NCBI GenBank assembly: GCA_023846275.1
Contig: CM043869.1
Coordinates: 38,962,737-39,026,736, forward strand
Direction of reading: 5' to 3'
DNA: 64,000 nucleotides
From: Vanilla planifolia
Taxonomy: Eukaryota; Streptophyta; Magnoliopsida; Asparagales; Orchidaceae
The first letter of the stretch is position 1, and each line of letters starts with the position of its first letter. The notes under the pieces were generated by a model. That model ran no database searches, had not been told where the DNA came from, and saw nothing but the letters and a program-made list of their open reading frames with translations. Of the stretch, positions 1-13,000 are shown one piece after another. The position numbers and the translations under genes were made by a program.

Positions 1-2640
1 AATAAAGCACCTTGTGTGGATGGTATCACAATAGAATTTTTTGAAACATACTGGAATATTACCCAAAAAGGCACATTAAAATAATTATGCAGATTTTTTA
101 GCTCCGGTAAGATACCTACTAAATGAAAGGACACTTTAATGACGTCCCCAAGAGATAGAATCCCACGCACTTAGTCATTTCAAGCCAATTAGCCTAAGTA
201 ATGATATATATAAAGGTGACTAAGGTTATGGTTAACAGATTGAAACTTGTTCTACAATGGGAGACAATATTTTTTGCAGCATATAAAATCACACATAAGT
301 TCAAGACTTCAACCTCTATTGAAGGACATGTGAACATCAAGTTGGACATGGAGTAGGTGTATGAAAAGATCAGACGGGGCTTCTTGATTAAAATGCTTAA
401 ATGGATGGGTTTTCCTGACTTGTGGTGTGCATGGGTCTAGCACCTACATTTTTAGCCCAAGGTATTCTTTGCAATGGGAAGAAGCTCCCATGGTAGCTAC
501 ATGCAGTCTAAGGAATGCCTGCTGTCCCCATATCTCTTTACTATCACTTCAGAGCTCCTATCTTTGCTGATCCTTAGGAATGAAAGGAAAATGAGAGTCA
601 TGGGTATTCAAATTTACCCAACAGCCACCAATCATCCATTTACTTTATGTAGATGACGTGATGCTTTATGCTCTAACTTCATATGCCGCTATGGCATATA
701 TTAGGAAGATCATCAATGAATATGCAATCACATCATGCCAAAAAGTGAATTATGCCCAGATTTGTGTAATGTTCAACAAAGGAATGTCAAATAGATGGAG
801 GAAAATAATAGTTGAGAAGTTAAGAATAAGAAAAATCCAATCTACGATGTACCTGAGGATCCAGGTTTGACCAAAAATCCCGAATATGAACATTTTAAAC
901 ACAATATACAGAAGTGATGGACAAAGTGGTGATTTGGATATCAGATCCTTATCACTTGTTGGAAGAGTTGTTATGATCAATATAATATTGGAGGCCACCC
1001 ACTTTTATTACACCCTTAGTCATAACATTGTCCCAATGGAGATTATCATTGAGTTTGAATGCATAACCTAAACCTTTTTCTGGAGTGACTTGATTGATGG
1101 CAAGGCTTTACATTACATAACCATGCCTAAAGTTTTAGAAGGTTTAGGACTCAAGAGACTAAAGACATAGAAAATGGCCCTAATAGCCATGCATTGTAGG
1201 AGATTCATTGCAAAAGTAAACACTATATGGATTGATGCTCTCAATCACAGGTATGGTAAATGTAATAATGCTTTCCAATGGAGAAGAGAAGACTCTAACC
1301 TTTGGGGGATGATTTATGTGGTGGGCAAATTCACCACAGCTGAAACTATATGATGCGTTGATAATGGGTAAAAACGTGATGTCATAAATGATACATGGAT
1401 GAGTGATATACCTCTGAACAAATGGCCTAAGTTTATCAAACAACAATGCTAATTGGAACAATGGTTTCACCTCCCTACTGAACAGCAATGGACTATAGAA
1501 TTGGCATAACTTTGTGCTGATTTTGGACTGTATTTGGTGGACACAATTTGCAAAACTAATAGAGCTCCAGCAGGGAAAGTGTCCTGGTTTGGCACCATAG
1601 GTACAAACAAAAATCAATTGGCTAATATCCATATAAAAGGTGTTTGAATCTAAATCAAAATGGGCATACCTCAGCAAATTGGGTCTGGAAGCAGCATGTT
1701 CAACCCATGATAAGGATGTTTATCTTGTGAATTTTATTATCTACTTTGCCGACTAAATGTTGGCTGTATCAAAGGGGAATCATCAAGTATATTATATGCC
1801 ATGGGGCTGCCCTCTTGATGAAACCATTAATCATAGTCCACGGGGCTATAAAAGAGCACAGCTGGTCTGCATTTTTAAGCTTAAACAAGTGCCGCATTAC
1901 CGCAATATTCAACTGCTAGATGGAATTCAGTCACTTCAGAATTTATTGGACTAGATGCGGATAACTATAAGAAGTCAGGAATAGAAGAATTGATGAATAG
2001 AGCTTCTGCTACACTATCATAAGTGTGGGAATAGGAATAATAAACTATACTCAAAGCTGACACTCTCTACTGCTGCTATGATCAAAATTATCTCCCTAAC
2101 AGTTTGCAATGTGGTAAGTTTTCTTTAAGGGATAGCTAAAGCTACCTCAGTATGCATGGGTTGCAAGTTATTTCCCACTATACATGGACTACCCTAGCTT
2201 GGATAAAGGCCAACTGCGACGTTTCCATCACTGAAAAAGATCGGGCATCGGAATTATCATTCAAAATCATTGGGGAAGGCTGTTTCTTATCATTGGATGC
2301 TATGTTTTCTCATCAACACCTTTGTAGATGAAAAAATATGCTATTGCTATTGCAACCCATCTAATTGCATCAAGATTTCCTCACACCACGAGCATCTGAA
2401 TAGTCTGACTCCTACATTGCTACTATAGAGCTCGCCATTTGCTGCTACAAAACACCCCCTGGAGGCCAAATTTCAGTATGAACCTATTTTGTTGCGCCTT
2501 TTCAATTCAAGCTCACCCATGTCTGCAATGAAGGGAACGCTGCTGCAGATTCGATAGCAAACTTTGCATTGGATATAGCCCTTCTTAAACCTTTCCTTTC
2601 ACTTTTGTTTCATGATCATTTGTATGAATATGGATAGCTT
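1..2640 (+). mobile_element. Decayed non-LTR retrotransposon (plant LINE), RT to RNase H
   Basis: Read through frameshifts and stops, the plus strand gives a LINE ORF2 in order. KAPCVDGITIEFFE is at the extreme left, a VNRLK-like block near 230, LIKMLKWMGFPDLWCAW near 390, LSPYLFTITSELLSLLI near 510-575, and the catalytic YVDD box at 646-657. QKVNYAQICVMF is near 740 and a SDLIDGKALHYITMP-like segment near 1090. A C-terminal RNase H relic holds WIKANCDVSI near 2200 and VCNEGNAAADSIANFAL near 2520-2575. Many stops and frame changes make it a fossil. The upstream endonuclease would lie left of the window. Confidence 0.85.
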
Positions 2641-3286
2641 GATAATTGAATGAAATTACAATCAATCCTTTAATCAAGATCTCTAAGAGGCCATCTTAAG
2701 ACAGATTCATATTAGTTGCATGTTTATCTCATGACGACCTTCTTTTGAACGATTTATGTTTTCTATCTCAACAAACCACAACTTGGGATCGTATATTTGG
2801 ATTAACCATACAACCACCACAAAACACTCATCGTGTCAACCCCCTCCAACGCTAGCAAACAACACAACTTCTACAACCTCATTTTCTCAATGACTTTAAT
2901 ATTATCGTAATGATAGTAGTTCATTTATGAATAAAAAATGGTTTGACCACACTTATGAATTGAAATGCAGATGAGCAACCTTGATGGGACCACACAACCT
3001 CATATCGCCCTCAACTTTAGATTAGCTTTAGCTCAATAAAACCCTCTCTCCTGCATAGCATGTTGACATGATGCCCAATGACACTTGCACCTACATCTTA
3101 ATCAAGGACAGTATCAAAGCAACCGCTCTCTCATGGTAGAAAATTATTTATCATTGTTAGGTGCAATAATAATATATAGTCTCAATTCGAATATCACTTA
3201 TGCTCTAATTTGGTTGCATCTATGGTAAGAAAATTGGGTGATCGCCATGGTTGGCCCTTAGGATATACTAACCAATTTTGGAATAT

Positions 3287-3843
3287 CTATAGCTTATCTT
3301 CTTCTCTTGAGCAATCTAAGAAGGCTCTGGATAAGAGGTGATTCTCAATATGTGGAAAACCTAACCTTTCCTCAAAGAAGACACTGTTGGAGGAAGGATT
3401 GGAAGCTTCACGAGTAGAATCCCACCCATTACCTTGCTCTACTTTCCTGCTAATCACCAAGACTAGCTGGTGCCTTGGTGCTGCTGCAACTTTACAAGGA
3501 CAAATATTTGAGTTTAACCCTTGATCCCCAATGAAAGCTCCTTCTGCTCTAACTTCCTCAGTTTTTTCCATTGCTTCCTTCTCCAAGGGCTTGATCAGTA
3601 AGTTCCCATCCGTATGCCTTGTTGGTCAAGTCTGAGTATATAAGATGTGGAGTCTGCCAAACCCGTGGTGGTCTCATAACTGCCTCACGTTTCCTAGCTG
3701 CCTTTTTAGAACATGAGAAAAGCCTACATAACGGTACCGTGTTGCATCCTGTTGTGTTATCACTATACCCCATATCTTGCCTCACATACATATACATATA
3801 TATATATACCCAAATGGACATAAAAGAGAACGGATATGCATGA
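3287..3843. other. Unrecognised overlapping open frames
   Basis: Two overlapping minus-strand frames (3287-3586, 99 codons; 3558-3821, 87 codons) and a plus-strand frame (3619-3843) occur in a slightly less AT-rich patch. None matches a family I recognise, and none contains a MON2 block. The minus frame carries a Cys-x-Cys (ICPCKV) and a charged N-terminus. It may be a captured gene piece or chance. The right part ends in a short (TA)n run near 3790-3810. Confidence 0.3.
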
Positions 3844-3958
3844 TAACCTATTGCTTATACATGCAATTAATAGGGCACAAGGTTATAAAAACAAAATACA
3901 CACGATGGATACAATGAAGCAAATAAATAAGAAATGGAAACAATAATGTCCAAATCAC

Positions 3959-4071
3959 CTTTGGGCAATGAGAACTAACAACTGTTTGTAAACAGCTTAA
4001 TGCAGCAACGGCAACTTCCTTGCTTCCATTCAAAATGCCATCTTCAATAAAGTGTATTAAAGTTTCCCAAC
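3959..4071 (-). CDS. MON2: MON2 exon 28 (last in window)
   Basis: 113 bp. It completes Gly and encodes WETLIHFIEDGILNGSKEVA, then VAALSCLQTVVSSHCPK. Donor gtgatt. The next family block, which begins near LESVLDVYEFVL in relatives, was not found down to position 1. Confidence 0.94.
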
Positions 4072-7000
4072 CTGCATGGACAAATGATTGCATAATTAAA
4101 TAAAAAAGTCAGATATTAAACTTTAATAAAATTGGAAATTTCACTGAAACAAGGTCTCAACCGGCTGAAAAATTGCTCAAACTCTGCAGGAAAGGAAAGA
4201 AAGAACGCAGCAGTCGTGTTATTCCACCTAGTACCAGAACAAGCGTTTCATCCCATTGCTTTTGCGCTGTGTTGCGGCTGGCAAACCAGATTAATTAGAC
4301 CAGAAAAAGAAATCAAACAAAGTCCACAATGTTTACCAACCAACTACAACAAGTACCTATGATGAATAAGCATATGAACAGCTTTCCCTCCTCTAACACC
4401 CAACTCCTTCCCTTGCCATTCATCTCGAGATGATGTTGCTGCCTGTCAAAATAGTCAACGAGATTCACATATGAAATCCTATAATATAAGAGAATATCCT
4501 CGTTAGCAAAGTTAACATTTCATGATGCCTAAAAACTACCGGTTAGAACTTCTAAAACCTACCAAAAAAGAAACACTTTCTAAGACGGGGAACACGTAAG
4601 TCCACAGGCAATTTTCCCATACACTTCTGGAGATCTTCTGCCCATGACTACCAAGAATTTGGAAAAGAGTTCGAATTGCTGAATTCCGAACCTGAAAAAA
4701 CAAACTGATAACATAAGGATTTATAAACATTTAAATAACACAAACCCACACAAAATGAAAAACTCAACATCCATCAAGGAAAGCTTTTCTTCAACGTATT
4801 TGTATAACAAGCTAACATGTAAATGGAATTTGTCGATACCATGAATGCGTTTAATGTCTAAGCACAATAACCAAAAACAAGAGTTAGGGTTACTAAGAAA
4901 ATGGATTTTATACATTTCCATTAGTAATTTGAACTAAAGAACACAAAAATAGACTTCCTTATGCAAAAGAAAAGAAAATTATAGATCTAGATCAAGAACA
5001 ATATGTTAAGAACAATGATCAGAACATATTAGTCAATGTTGATGGTATTAAATCTATAGAAAAAATAGTTTTTCAAAGAAAATTGTAACAAATAATTGAC
5101 TGAGAGAAACTTAAAATAATATTTGCATGAAAATATAAAATTTTCATATATCAACCAATTCATAAAATAAGAGGACAAGGGTGCCACAAAAGAAGAAATG
5201 TGAAAAAAATAGTAGGTCCAAATGTGATGCCTATAGATATATGAAGATAACTAGAAGAAGAGAGTATATCATGACTAATTAATATGTTTAATATTATTTT
5301 GAAGACAAACATTTCAAATCAGTGGAAAAATGTATTTTTATACTTATTCAAGAATAAAGATAATATTTAAAGTCGCACCAATTATGTAAGAATTAAATTG
5401 TCAAAGCATACTTTAAAACAATGGGGGAAGAAAGAGATAGAGAGGGAGAGAGAGAGAGAGAGAGAGCATAAATTATGATATGAGACCAATATATCAGATA
5501 ATCAATAAGTTTAGGACAAAAAGGATGACCACTAAAGTTATATTCTACATGAGAAGCATAATGGAAGAGCTCAAGATAAAAAAAGGAGGATTTTCATAAT
5601 TTAATTTCTGTAAAGAAAACAAATTATAGAGTAAAAAGCAAAATACTTCAAAATATTGCATCACAATCATCGAAGTCATTAAAGACATTTGTAAGAAAAC
5701 AATACCTTGTATACACACACAAAGTGCATTGATTAAAGGGTTCTGAATTATGGTAGAACTTATCAAGGCTTGAATTTAAGTTCTTACATTTCTTGTTAGT
5801 TCTGGATGCTCTAACTACTCAAATTCAAAATGAAGTGTCCACGTGTATTCATTTTGGTTGATAATAAAACAAGAAAAACAGCTAAAGTCAAACTGGACTA
5901 ATAGAGAATGACCTTAAAGTTTAAGAGATTTTGTCTTAGTAAATCTAAAATTAAGTATGTGAAATACAAATTCAGTCAAAATAGGATCATAATTGACAAA
6001 GAATTTTACAAAATATTAATGAAGGATCTGCAATCCAATAAAATAATGAAATTGATGAAGATACTAATAACAAGATCAAAACAGGTTGGAAGAAATTGAG
6101 AAAAACTTCAAATGTATTTTATGATCAAAACATCTTACTTAGGATTAAAGGAAAATTTTTTAAAACTGCAACAAGAATAGCGATAACATTGGGAATGTTA
6201 TGTGAAACAAAACATCAACATATGGAATTCAAATATACAAATGAAATTTGTTGTAAGAGATGGGGATGTTGAGAAAGATGAGTGGCTAACATTAAAAAGA
6301 TAGGATTAAAAATGAGTGCAATTAAAAGAAGTATTGAGTAACATCAATTGAGAGTAAGATTAGGAAAGCAAAAATAATTTTGATACATTAAATGGGAGTT
6401 GGTGCTCATGTCAGGAGATGAGAGTTAGAATTTTTTTTATAGAAAGAGGAAGCAATAAAAATATATGACAAGACTATTAGAAATAACTTAACATGCTTAC
6501 ATATATAAACGAAAACTTGTAGCTACAACTAAACAATGGCATAAAAAATTTGTTCAGCACACCGCAAGTGTGATCATTGCTATTACTATTGTTGTTATTG
6601 TACTTTTGACATGTTGTAGAGAGCTCGATTGCATACACAACCTCCATAGATAGAACACTTAAAATTGTTTGTTCAGTTATGAAACAATAATGATAATTTT
6701 ATTCAAAGTAACACACAATAGCATTACTAAAGACTTGGATGTGAACCCATCATAAATGACTTAATGGGTTCTTGCATAAGACTAAATAGAGTTACATAGA
6801 GACATGTTGAGTTAAAAGCTCAATACATCCATATAAAATAGGCTAGTTTTAAGGAGTCAATTTAAATAAAAAAATTGCTAATAACCTTAACCCACAAGAC
6901 AATAAAACTAGACAATACTGGTTGATTATAAAAAATAAAGAGGTTTTGCCATGTATGTAAATAAAGAAGCTATACTATGGATGCAATGCACTACCTTGTT

Positions 7001-10000
7001 CCTCCATGTTCGATGCATGGATATCTGTTATTTTTGTATCCTTTTTATTTCAAACCCACCTAGTGTATACCATCTTAAACAAACACCCCCTCAAAACCCA
7101 CTTCCTTTCATTCCTTTCCTCATCAAATAGTTCTCAAGAAAGTCACAATCTACCATAGTGATACTCCAATAAATAAGCTAAAACAAAAATTATAAAGATA
7201 AAAAACTAAACAGCATTAAGATCCATGAACAATGACTTTTTAAAGAGTTAGAAACACGAAAATAAGTATAATTTTTTCCATCATTTTTAGATGTTCCCCA
7301 ACAGTTGCGACAAACTTTCCCCTCATTCAATTAAGCTGACTTCTAAGATTTATCAATCTAATAATTCTATAAAAATCATGAATTCAGAAATATCCTCAAG
7401 TAGATCAGAATTAACAACCCTCCACACTGCAGCAGCCTTATGTGCTCCTCAACTTCTCTGCCAGTTAATCCTACTTCTGTGTTGTAGAATCTGCCATCAA
7501 ATAGCCAGGAAGTCACAAAATGTAGCTAAATTTCAATGGTGACATCTATGTGGTCATGGCAGCCACTCTTAACAGCTGTGGCAAACATAGGCAATACACT
7601 AAATAAATCTTCTCCTGAATCAACATCAAAGGCAGTGAGCATTCAATATATGTTTAGACTCCTTGGGAAAAAATGTGGATGATATCTATTAATTCCATTA
7701 TAAATTAGTTAGTAAAACAGTTTAAAATTAATCAAATCCATCCCTATTAAAACTAAAAGTACAAAACAATCTTCTAGAAAGTGATAAGGAGCTAAATTCT
7801 AGGTCCATTAAACCCAAAATTGTGAAAAAAATCAAAGGTGACAACAAAACAATAAAAACAATCATAGCAGCACCATGCAACAAAAACTGTGCACGTGGAG
7901 GCTAGCTGCAGACGCACCGGAGCACGCACTGCAGCATGCAATTCACATGCCGTGCATGGATGCTGATGCATGGATGCAAGAAGGCGCTGGACGCCCATAT
8001 GATCAACTGCACAGACCAATGCACATGTGCTGCACATGCACACGTCGGTCACCTACTGCACATGCATTTCATGCACCCGATAGGTGAACCTATCGCACAA
8101 CACATTGCAGAGAATATCCATGCACGTGAATAATAGTGCCTTGGCATGTCACCCACGAGCATACAAATAGTCTCGTTGTGGCACAAAATTTGCAGAATTT
8201 TCTATTTTGGTAAAAATCATGTTTCTTATTAAAAATTAAAAATATTATGTATTTTATAATAAAATATTATATCTAATTTTGTATATAAAAGAATAAGAAT
8301 GATGAACAAAACAATTCAGAACTTCATGAAAAATTCAATTCTTATTGTGGCAAAAACCCCTTTCGCTTTCTTTTCTTCTTTAGTTCCTCGCCATTTTGAC
8401 ACTTCAATTTCTATTGTTGCGACTATAAAAAGGTCTATTGTTGAGAGCTCGGGACAAGAGCAACTTGCGGATAGATCAATATGTGACATACCATTCAAAC
8501 ATTTTGATGTCACAACGCCCTATCACAAACTTAAATATTACATTATACCTAAAAACATCTTATCAAAATAACCTTTGCCAATACTTTAGTTGTTTTTTCA
8601 CCCATGATAAAATATAAATAATCCATCACAACATCTATCCTTTCAAGTTCATTTTGATAGTCGAAAATTAGCATTTCCAACAATTTTGTAAATGATGAGC
8701 TCGCTAAGAATTCAATTCAAACACAAATTGATTTAATTTTTAATTTCTAAGACAACTTTTGGTTCTACAATAACAAACACTTCAAATATTGTAGAAAAAC
8801 ATATGTAGTATCATAGAGCCAAAAGCCATTGAGATTACAAGTGAGAGCATTGATTTTCAAAATTTGAAAATATCATTTTATTTTTAGTCATTCATCCAGA
8901 TTAAAATCCTCATATTGGAAATATAATTCTATGAGCATATGTAAACATTGTGAGATAATATTTTATATTATATAATATTTTGCATCCAATCATAATCTTA
9001 TACATCTTATCTTTTTACTCTTTAGAAGTACGTTTTTTGAACATATCAAAATGACAGATATGCATCCAAAATGCTTAATTATTACTATCTACATTCTCAT
9101 TATTTCTCTATGATTTTGTAGAATTAATCAAGAATAGGTTCACTTTCCTGATCAATTGATGATAATAACTTTTATTGTCCATTTATCATATTTACAACAC
9201 TAGCTAGCATTCACAAGCCTAAACATACATTAATGTATCTCAAAATTTAAGGTCTACAAGACAATGCCAAAATTTGAGCTTTTTTGCACCCTTCTATTTA
9301 GCTTTTATCTACAAGCATAACATCATAAAAATAAGTATAAATGTGACCAACCACAGCATTTGTAAGTGACAGAAAAAGTTAAGAATTTATAGCAAAGTAT
9401 TACAGAAATCCAACTATAATACATGAAGGGGTTGTTTCATCAAAATAACATATAGAAGTCAATATTATTCAAATATTTATATTATTAGCAACTCAACACA
9501 ATCTTTCTATTTGTTTGATTCAAAACCACTCACTAGGGAGATGAAAGCTAGTGATATTTCAACAGAAGACAACCAAAAAAAGGGCCTGCAATTTGTAGAG
9601 TAGAAGTGATACGATGAAGATAGCAAAGCCTCAGCAATTAAGTAGCAGTAGCCAAGACATGACACTGTGCTGACAAGATATCATTTTTTGGGGATCACTC
9701 AATCTTTTTTTTGAAATATTATTTGAAGATGTCATCGAATAAAATAAATATATTTGAATAACAAAATATAGAACTTATCAATAAACAATACGTGTTCTTG
9801 GTCTGGTGTAGCTAGGATACACAAGGGATCACTCATGTTATGTGTGTTCGTGTATATGCTCACATTTTTTGTCAGCCGTAGGGAGGAAGGGAAAAAGTTG
9901 CACTGATTATCTTCAATTAAATTGGTAAAACTTATGGTAAATTTAATATACCATTAACCAAAAATATCATAAACCCAACAGAAGAGCAAAGGAATTTGTA

Positions 10001-13000
10001 GATGCAAACACCACGATATCCATTAAAAATCCTGAAAAGTCAGTAATAAAAAAATTAAAGAGTTTTGTCACCGTAAATTGGTTAGGATTAGAAGGGAGTG
10101 GACTGCTTTAGTCAGAAGAAAGGCCACATACCTCAGGCCGCTCATCTGATCCAAGCTTTTGCAATATAGAGAAAACTGAAAACAGTAATTTAACGAGGTC
10201 AAGCCCATTTGACAAGAGTCTAGGGTCGTGAAAACTTTTTGAAAAACTGACAGTCTGGTCATCCAAAAGAGTGTAAAAACCATCTGAATCCTGTGCAAGA
10301 TTATCGGCATCTGTTGTAGTACCTGTAGGATTGAAAAAAAAATATCCAGATGTTTGTGCCTCTTCTACAAGATTAAATTAATCGTCAGCAACAAAGTGAT
10401 TAGAAAAAAGAAATACCATTTTCATTTCTCATGGTGGTTTCTTTGGGTATCTTCTGCAATAATCCTTTGGCAATAAAATCAGTTGCTATCCATAGGAGAC
10501 CAATAGCAGTTAAACTGATATTTATCTCAGTTTTCTGAGCAGCATATGCCCCGGTTACATCAATACATCTGCACATTTTATTTGAGAAAAAGTTTTCAAA
10601 GAGTTGTGAAACAAGGAGTCATCTGAAAAGTCAGCAGGAAAGTTCACAAAGTCCAGGCTCCAGGGGTATAACTTTCATTAACTTTGCATAAAAAGATTAC
10701 GAGTAGCCTTGGTCTGTGCAAAGAACAACACATAAAATGTGTTATACTACATATGCATCATATAAGCGGACTCATATCACTGGCAATGCAGTTACGAAGT
10801 AGTTAGTCCATTTTATGAAAGAAATTATGACCTATAGAATAACACATCAAATTGCACAGCACAACAAAACATTATCAAATGAGGCATGCATAAAAACCTA
10901 GCATATTGGAACAATGAATTAATTATGAACATAAACTAGGTTATGACAAAGAAAAGGCTTCATAAAATTAAATTTTGCAGACAGAATTCACGGAATATTA
11001 ATAAATCAAACTGCCTGTTCCATTGCAATGAAAACCGGAAAAGACCCCAAATTCAAATTGTTTGCATTAAGCTGACAAAAACCATCAAGATTAAAATAAG
11101 CATATATGGTACACCAATTTATGTTTGAGAAGTAACAGCCTCAATTAGGAGTAAATTCACATTTAATCATGTGCTAGTCTCAAATGCCAAAATGAAATAA
11201 ATAATCACTTAAATTATGTACTTTTGTAAGCATACAAAAAATGTCACTGATAACGCTGGGAACTTGATGATTGATGAAGTGATAGCATCTTTGACTGATT
11301 TCAGCTGCATGTCCGTGACCAATTATTTGTTACTTTTCATATATATATATATATATAAATAAATATATATATATATCTAATAGGACATGGCAGTGCCAAG
11401 CAACCATCCAAACGTGTAACCTAACTACAAGTTAAAATAGGCACAAATAACCTGTTAAACACTAACACAATCAGCAATCTAAGTAACCACCAAGAAATGA
11501 CAGCCAAACTTGGCTAGGAATCCTCTTGAGACAACTTTTCTTGTAATTTATTTGTGGTATGTGCTGGGTGATAATTAAATCTACAAGGTAAAGTTCACTA
11601 AAGCTTTATTTTATATCTATGTCAAGGCTGAACAAATAAATAGAAGGTATATCCATTACAAGAAAACAACTACAATGGACAGAGCCTCAAGCTTTACTTA
11701 GTTAAGATTACGATTCTCTTTAATATCAGCTCTCCAATAAGTAGACTGATCCTTTTTAAAGATAGCAGGTAGAGCAAATGATAAGTGAATCAGATATTCA
11801 ACAATGAATTGAAGTACACGTTAAATTTTGTTGATGCAGCAAATAAAACTGATATTTGGTAAATGGCCAAATGTAAGCTCAAAAAGCAAAAGTGATACAC
11901 AGGAAATTTGGCAATGTAAAGGTTCTTAATAAGAGGAACCAAAATGCTGTCGCAATCATGAAGCCTCATGGTTATCTCTATTTTTGATGATAATGAACAT
12001 ATTATATGCTCATTGTACTGTTAGTGCTCATGGCATATTTTCAGGTTTATCCATTAGCTAGGCACAGTAAAAGAAAAAGTCCACATAGATCCTTTAGAGA
12101 CTCAAGGATGACAAAGATAAACAAATTACAAGTCTCAAGGTCAACTGAGATTAGGAAAGACGGTTAAAAACGTAAATGCATAACTCTAAGCTTGTAAGTG
12201 GCAACGTCATTAGAGATGTACTTGATTGAGTAGGGTAGCATATCACTACTCAGAGAACAAGCATATGATGACTTACATTGCATATTCAAGGCAATTTAAA
12301 CATCTGGAAAAATTTGTTAAATGGTTCAATCAAGAATTTCATGCTTTAGCATTAACTCACCAAAAGTAATACATTCATATTTTTATCTTAGACACGAGCC
12401 TAAATGATCAACACTAGTTAAACACATATTTTAGATAATAAAATAGTTAGTCCAATACTTGGATGTATGTGTTTTAAGTAGATTGAGTATCATGTATAGA
12501 TGCACTATTTGTTAATTATCTATCATGAATTGGTAAAACCTATAAAAATAAGTTAATTAATAGATGTGTACTTAAGCATATTTTACATGGAAATAGAACC
12601 CAAATTGTCATGGGTTTGTACATAATGAATGTTTCAAACATGAGATTGGAAAATTCGATCTGCCTATGGATGACCAAATGAAAGGTTTCAGCTACCTATG
12701 GTAATGACTAATTGTGAGCATTGCTAATATTAAGAACGAGGGGACTAAATACAACACATAAATAGCTTTTAACCTGCATAGTTGGATAAAAGATCATCTA
12801 GACAATTGTTAACATAGAGATACCAACTTCAACTACTGTGAAAATGATTTTAAGGCCACTTAGAACTAGAAGTACACATGCAAGAGTGATTGTTGCAACA
12901 GAGGTTTCGTATTGCACTTGCTTATTCTTTTGAGCAATTAGCAATAGTTCCAACTTATTCCGTATGGTTTTACAATATACACTGTTCAATCTATGGTTGA

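Larger units (their letters stand above)
1..3958 (-). other. MON2 intron, incomplete at the left edge
   Basis: Non-coding for MON2 as far as I can read. It holds the plus-strand LINE relic (1-2640), featureless AT-rich sequence to about 3285, and unexplained overlapping open frames at 3287-3843. The acceptor and next exon lie left of the window. Confidence 0.75.
4692..10131 (-). other. MON2 intron, 5,440 bp
   Basis: AT-rich, with no recognisable transposon protein. It contains a GA microsatellite (5433-5467) and the TGCA-dense island (about 7870-8130). The frame is contiguous between exons 24 and 25, so no coding block is missing here. Confidence 0.8.

Noticed and set aside
5545-5766. Hydrophobic minus-strand frame in the exon 24-25 intron
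   Set aside because: Exons 24 and 25 are contiguous in the protein, and the frame has no family resemblance.
7936-8133. Cys/His/Met-rich plus-strand frame resembling a zinc-binding peptide
   Set aside because: The residues come from the dense TGCA repeats; three frames on both strands are open at once.
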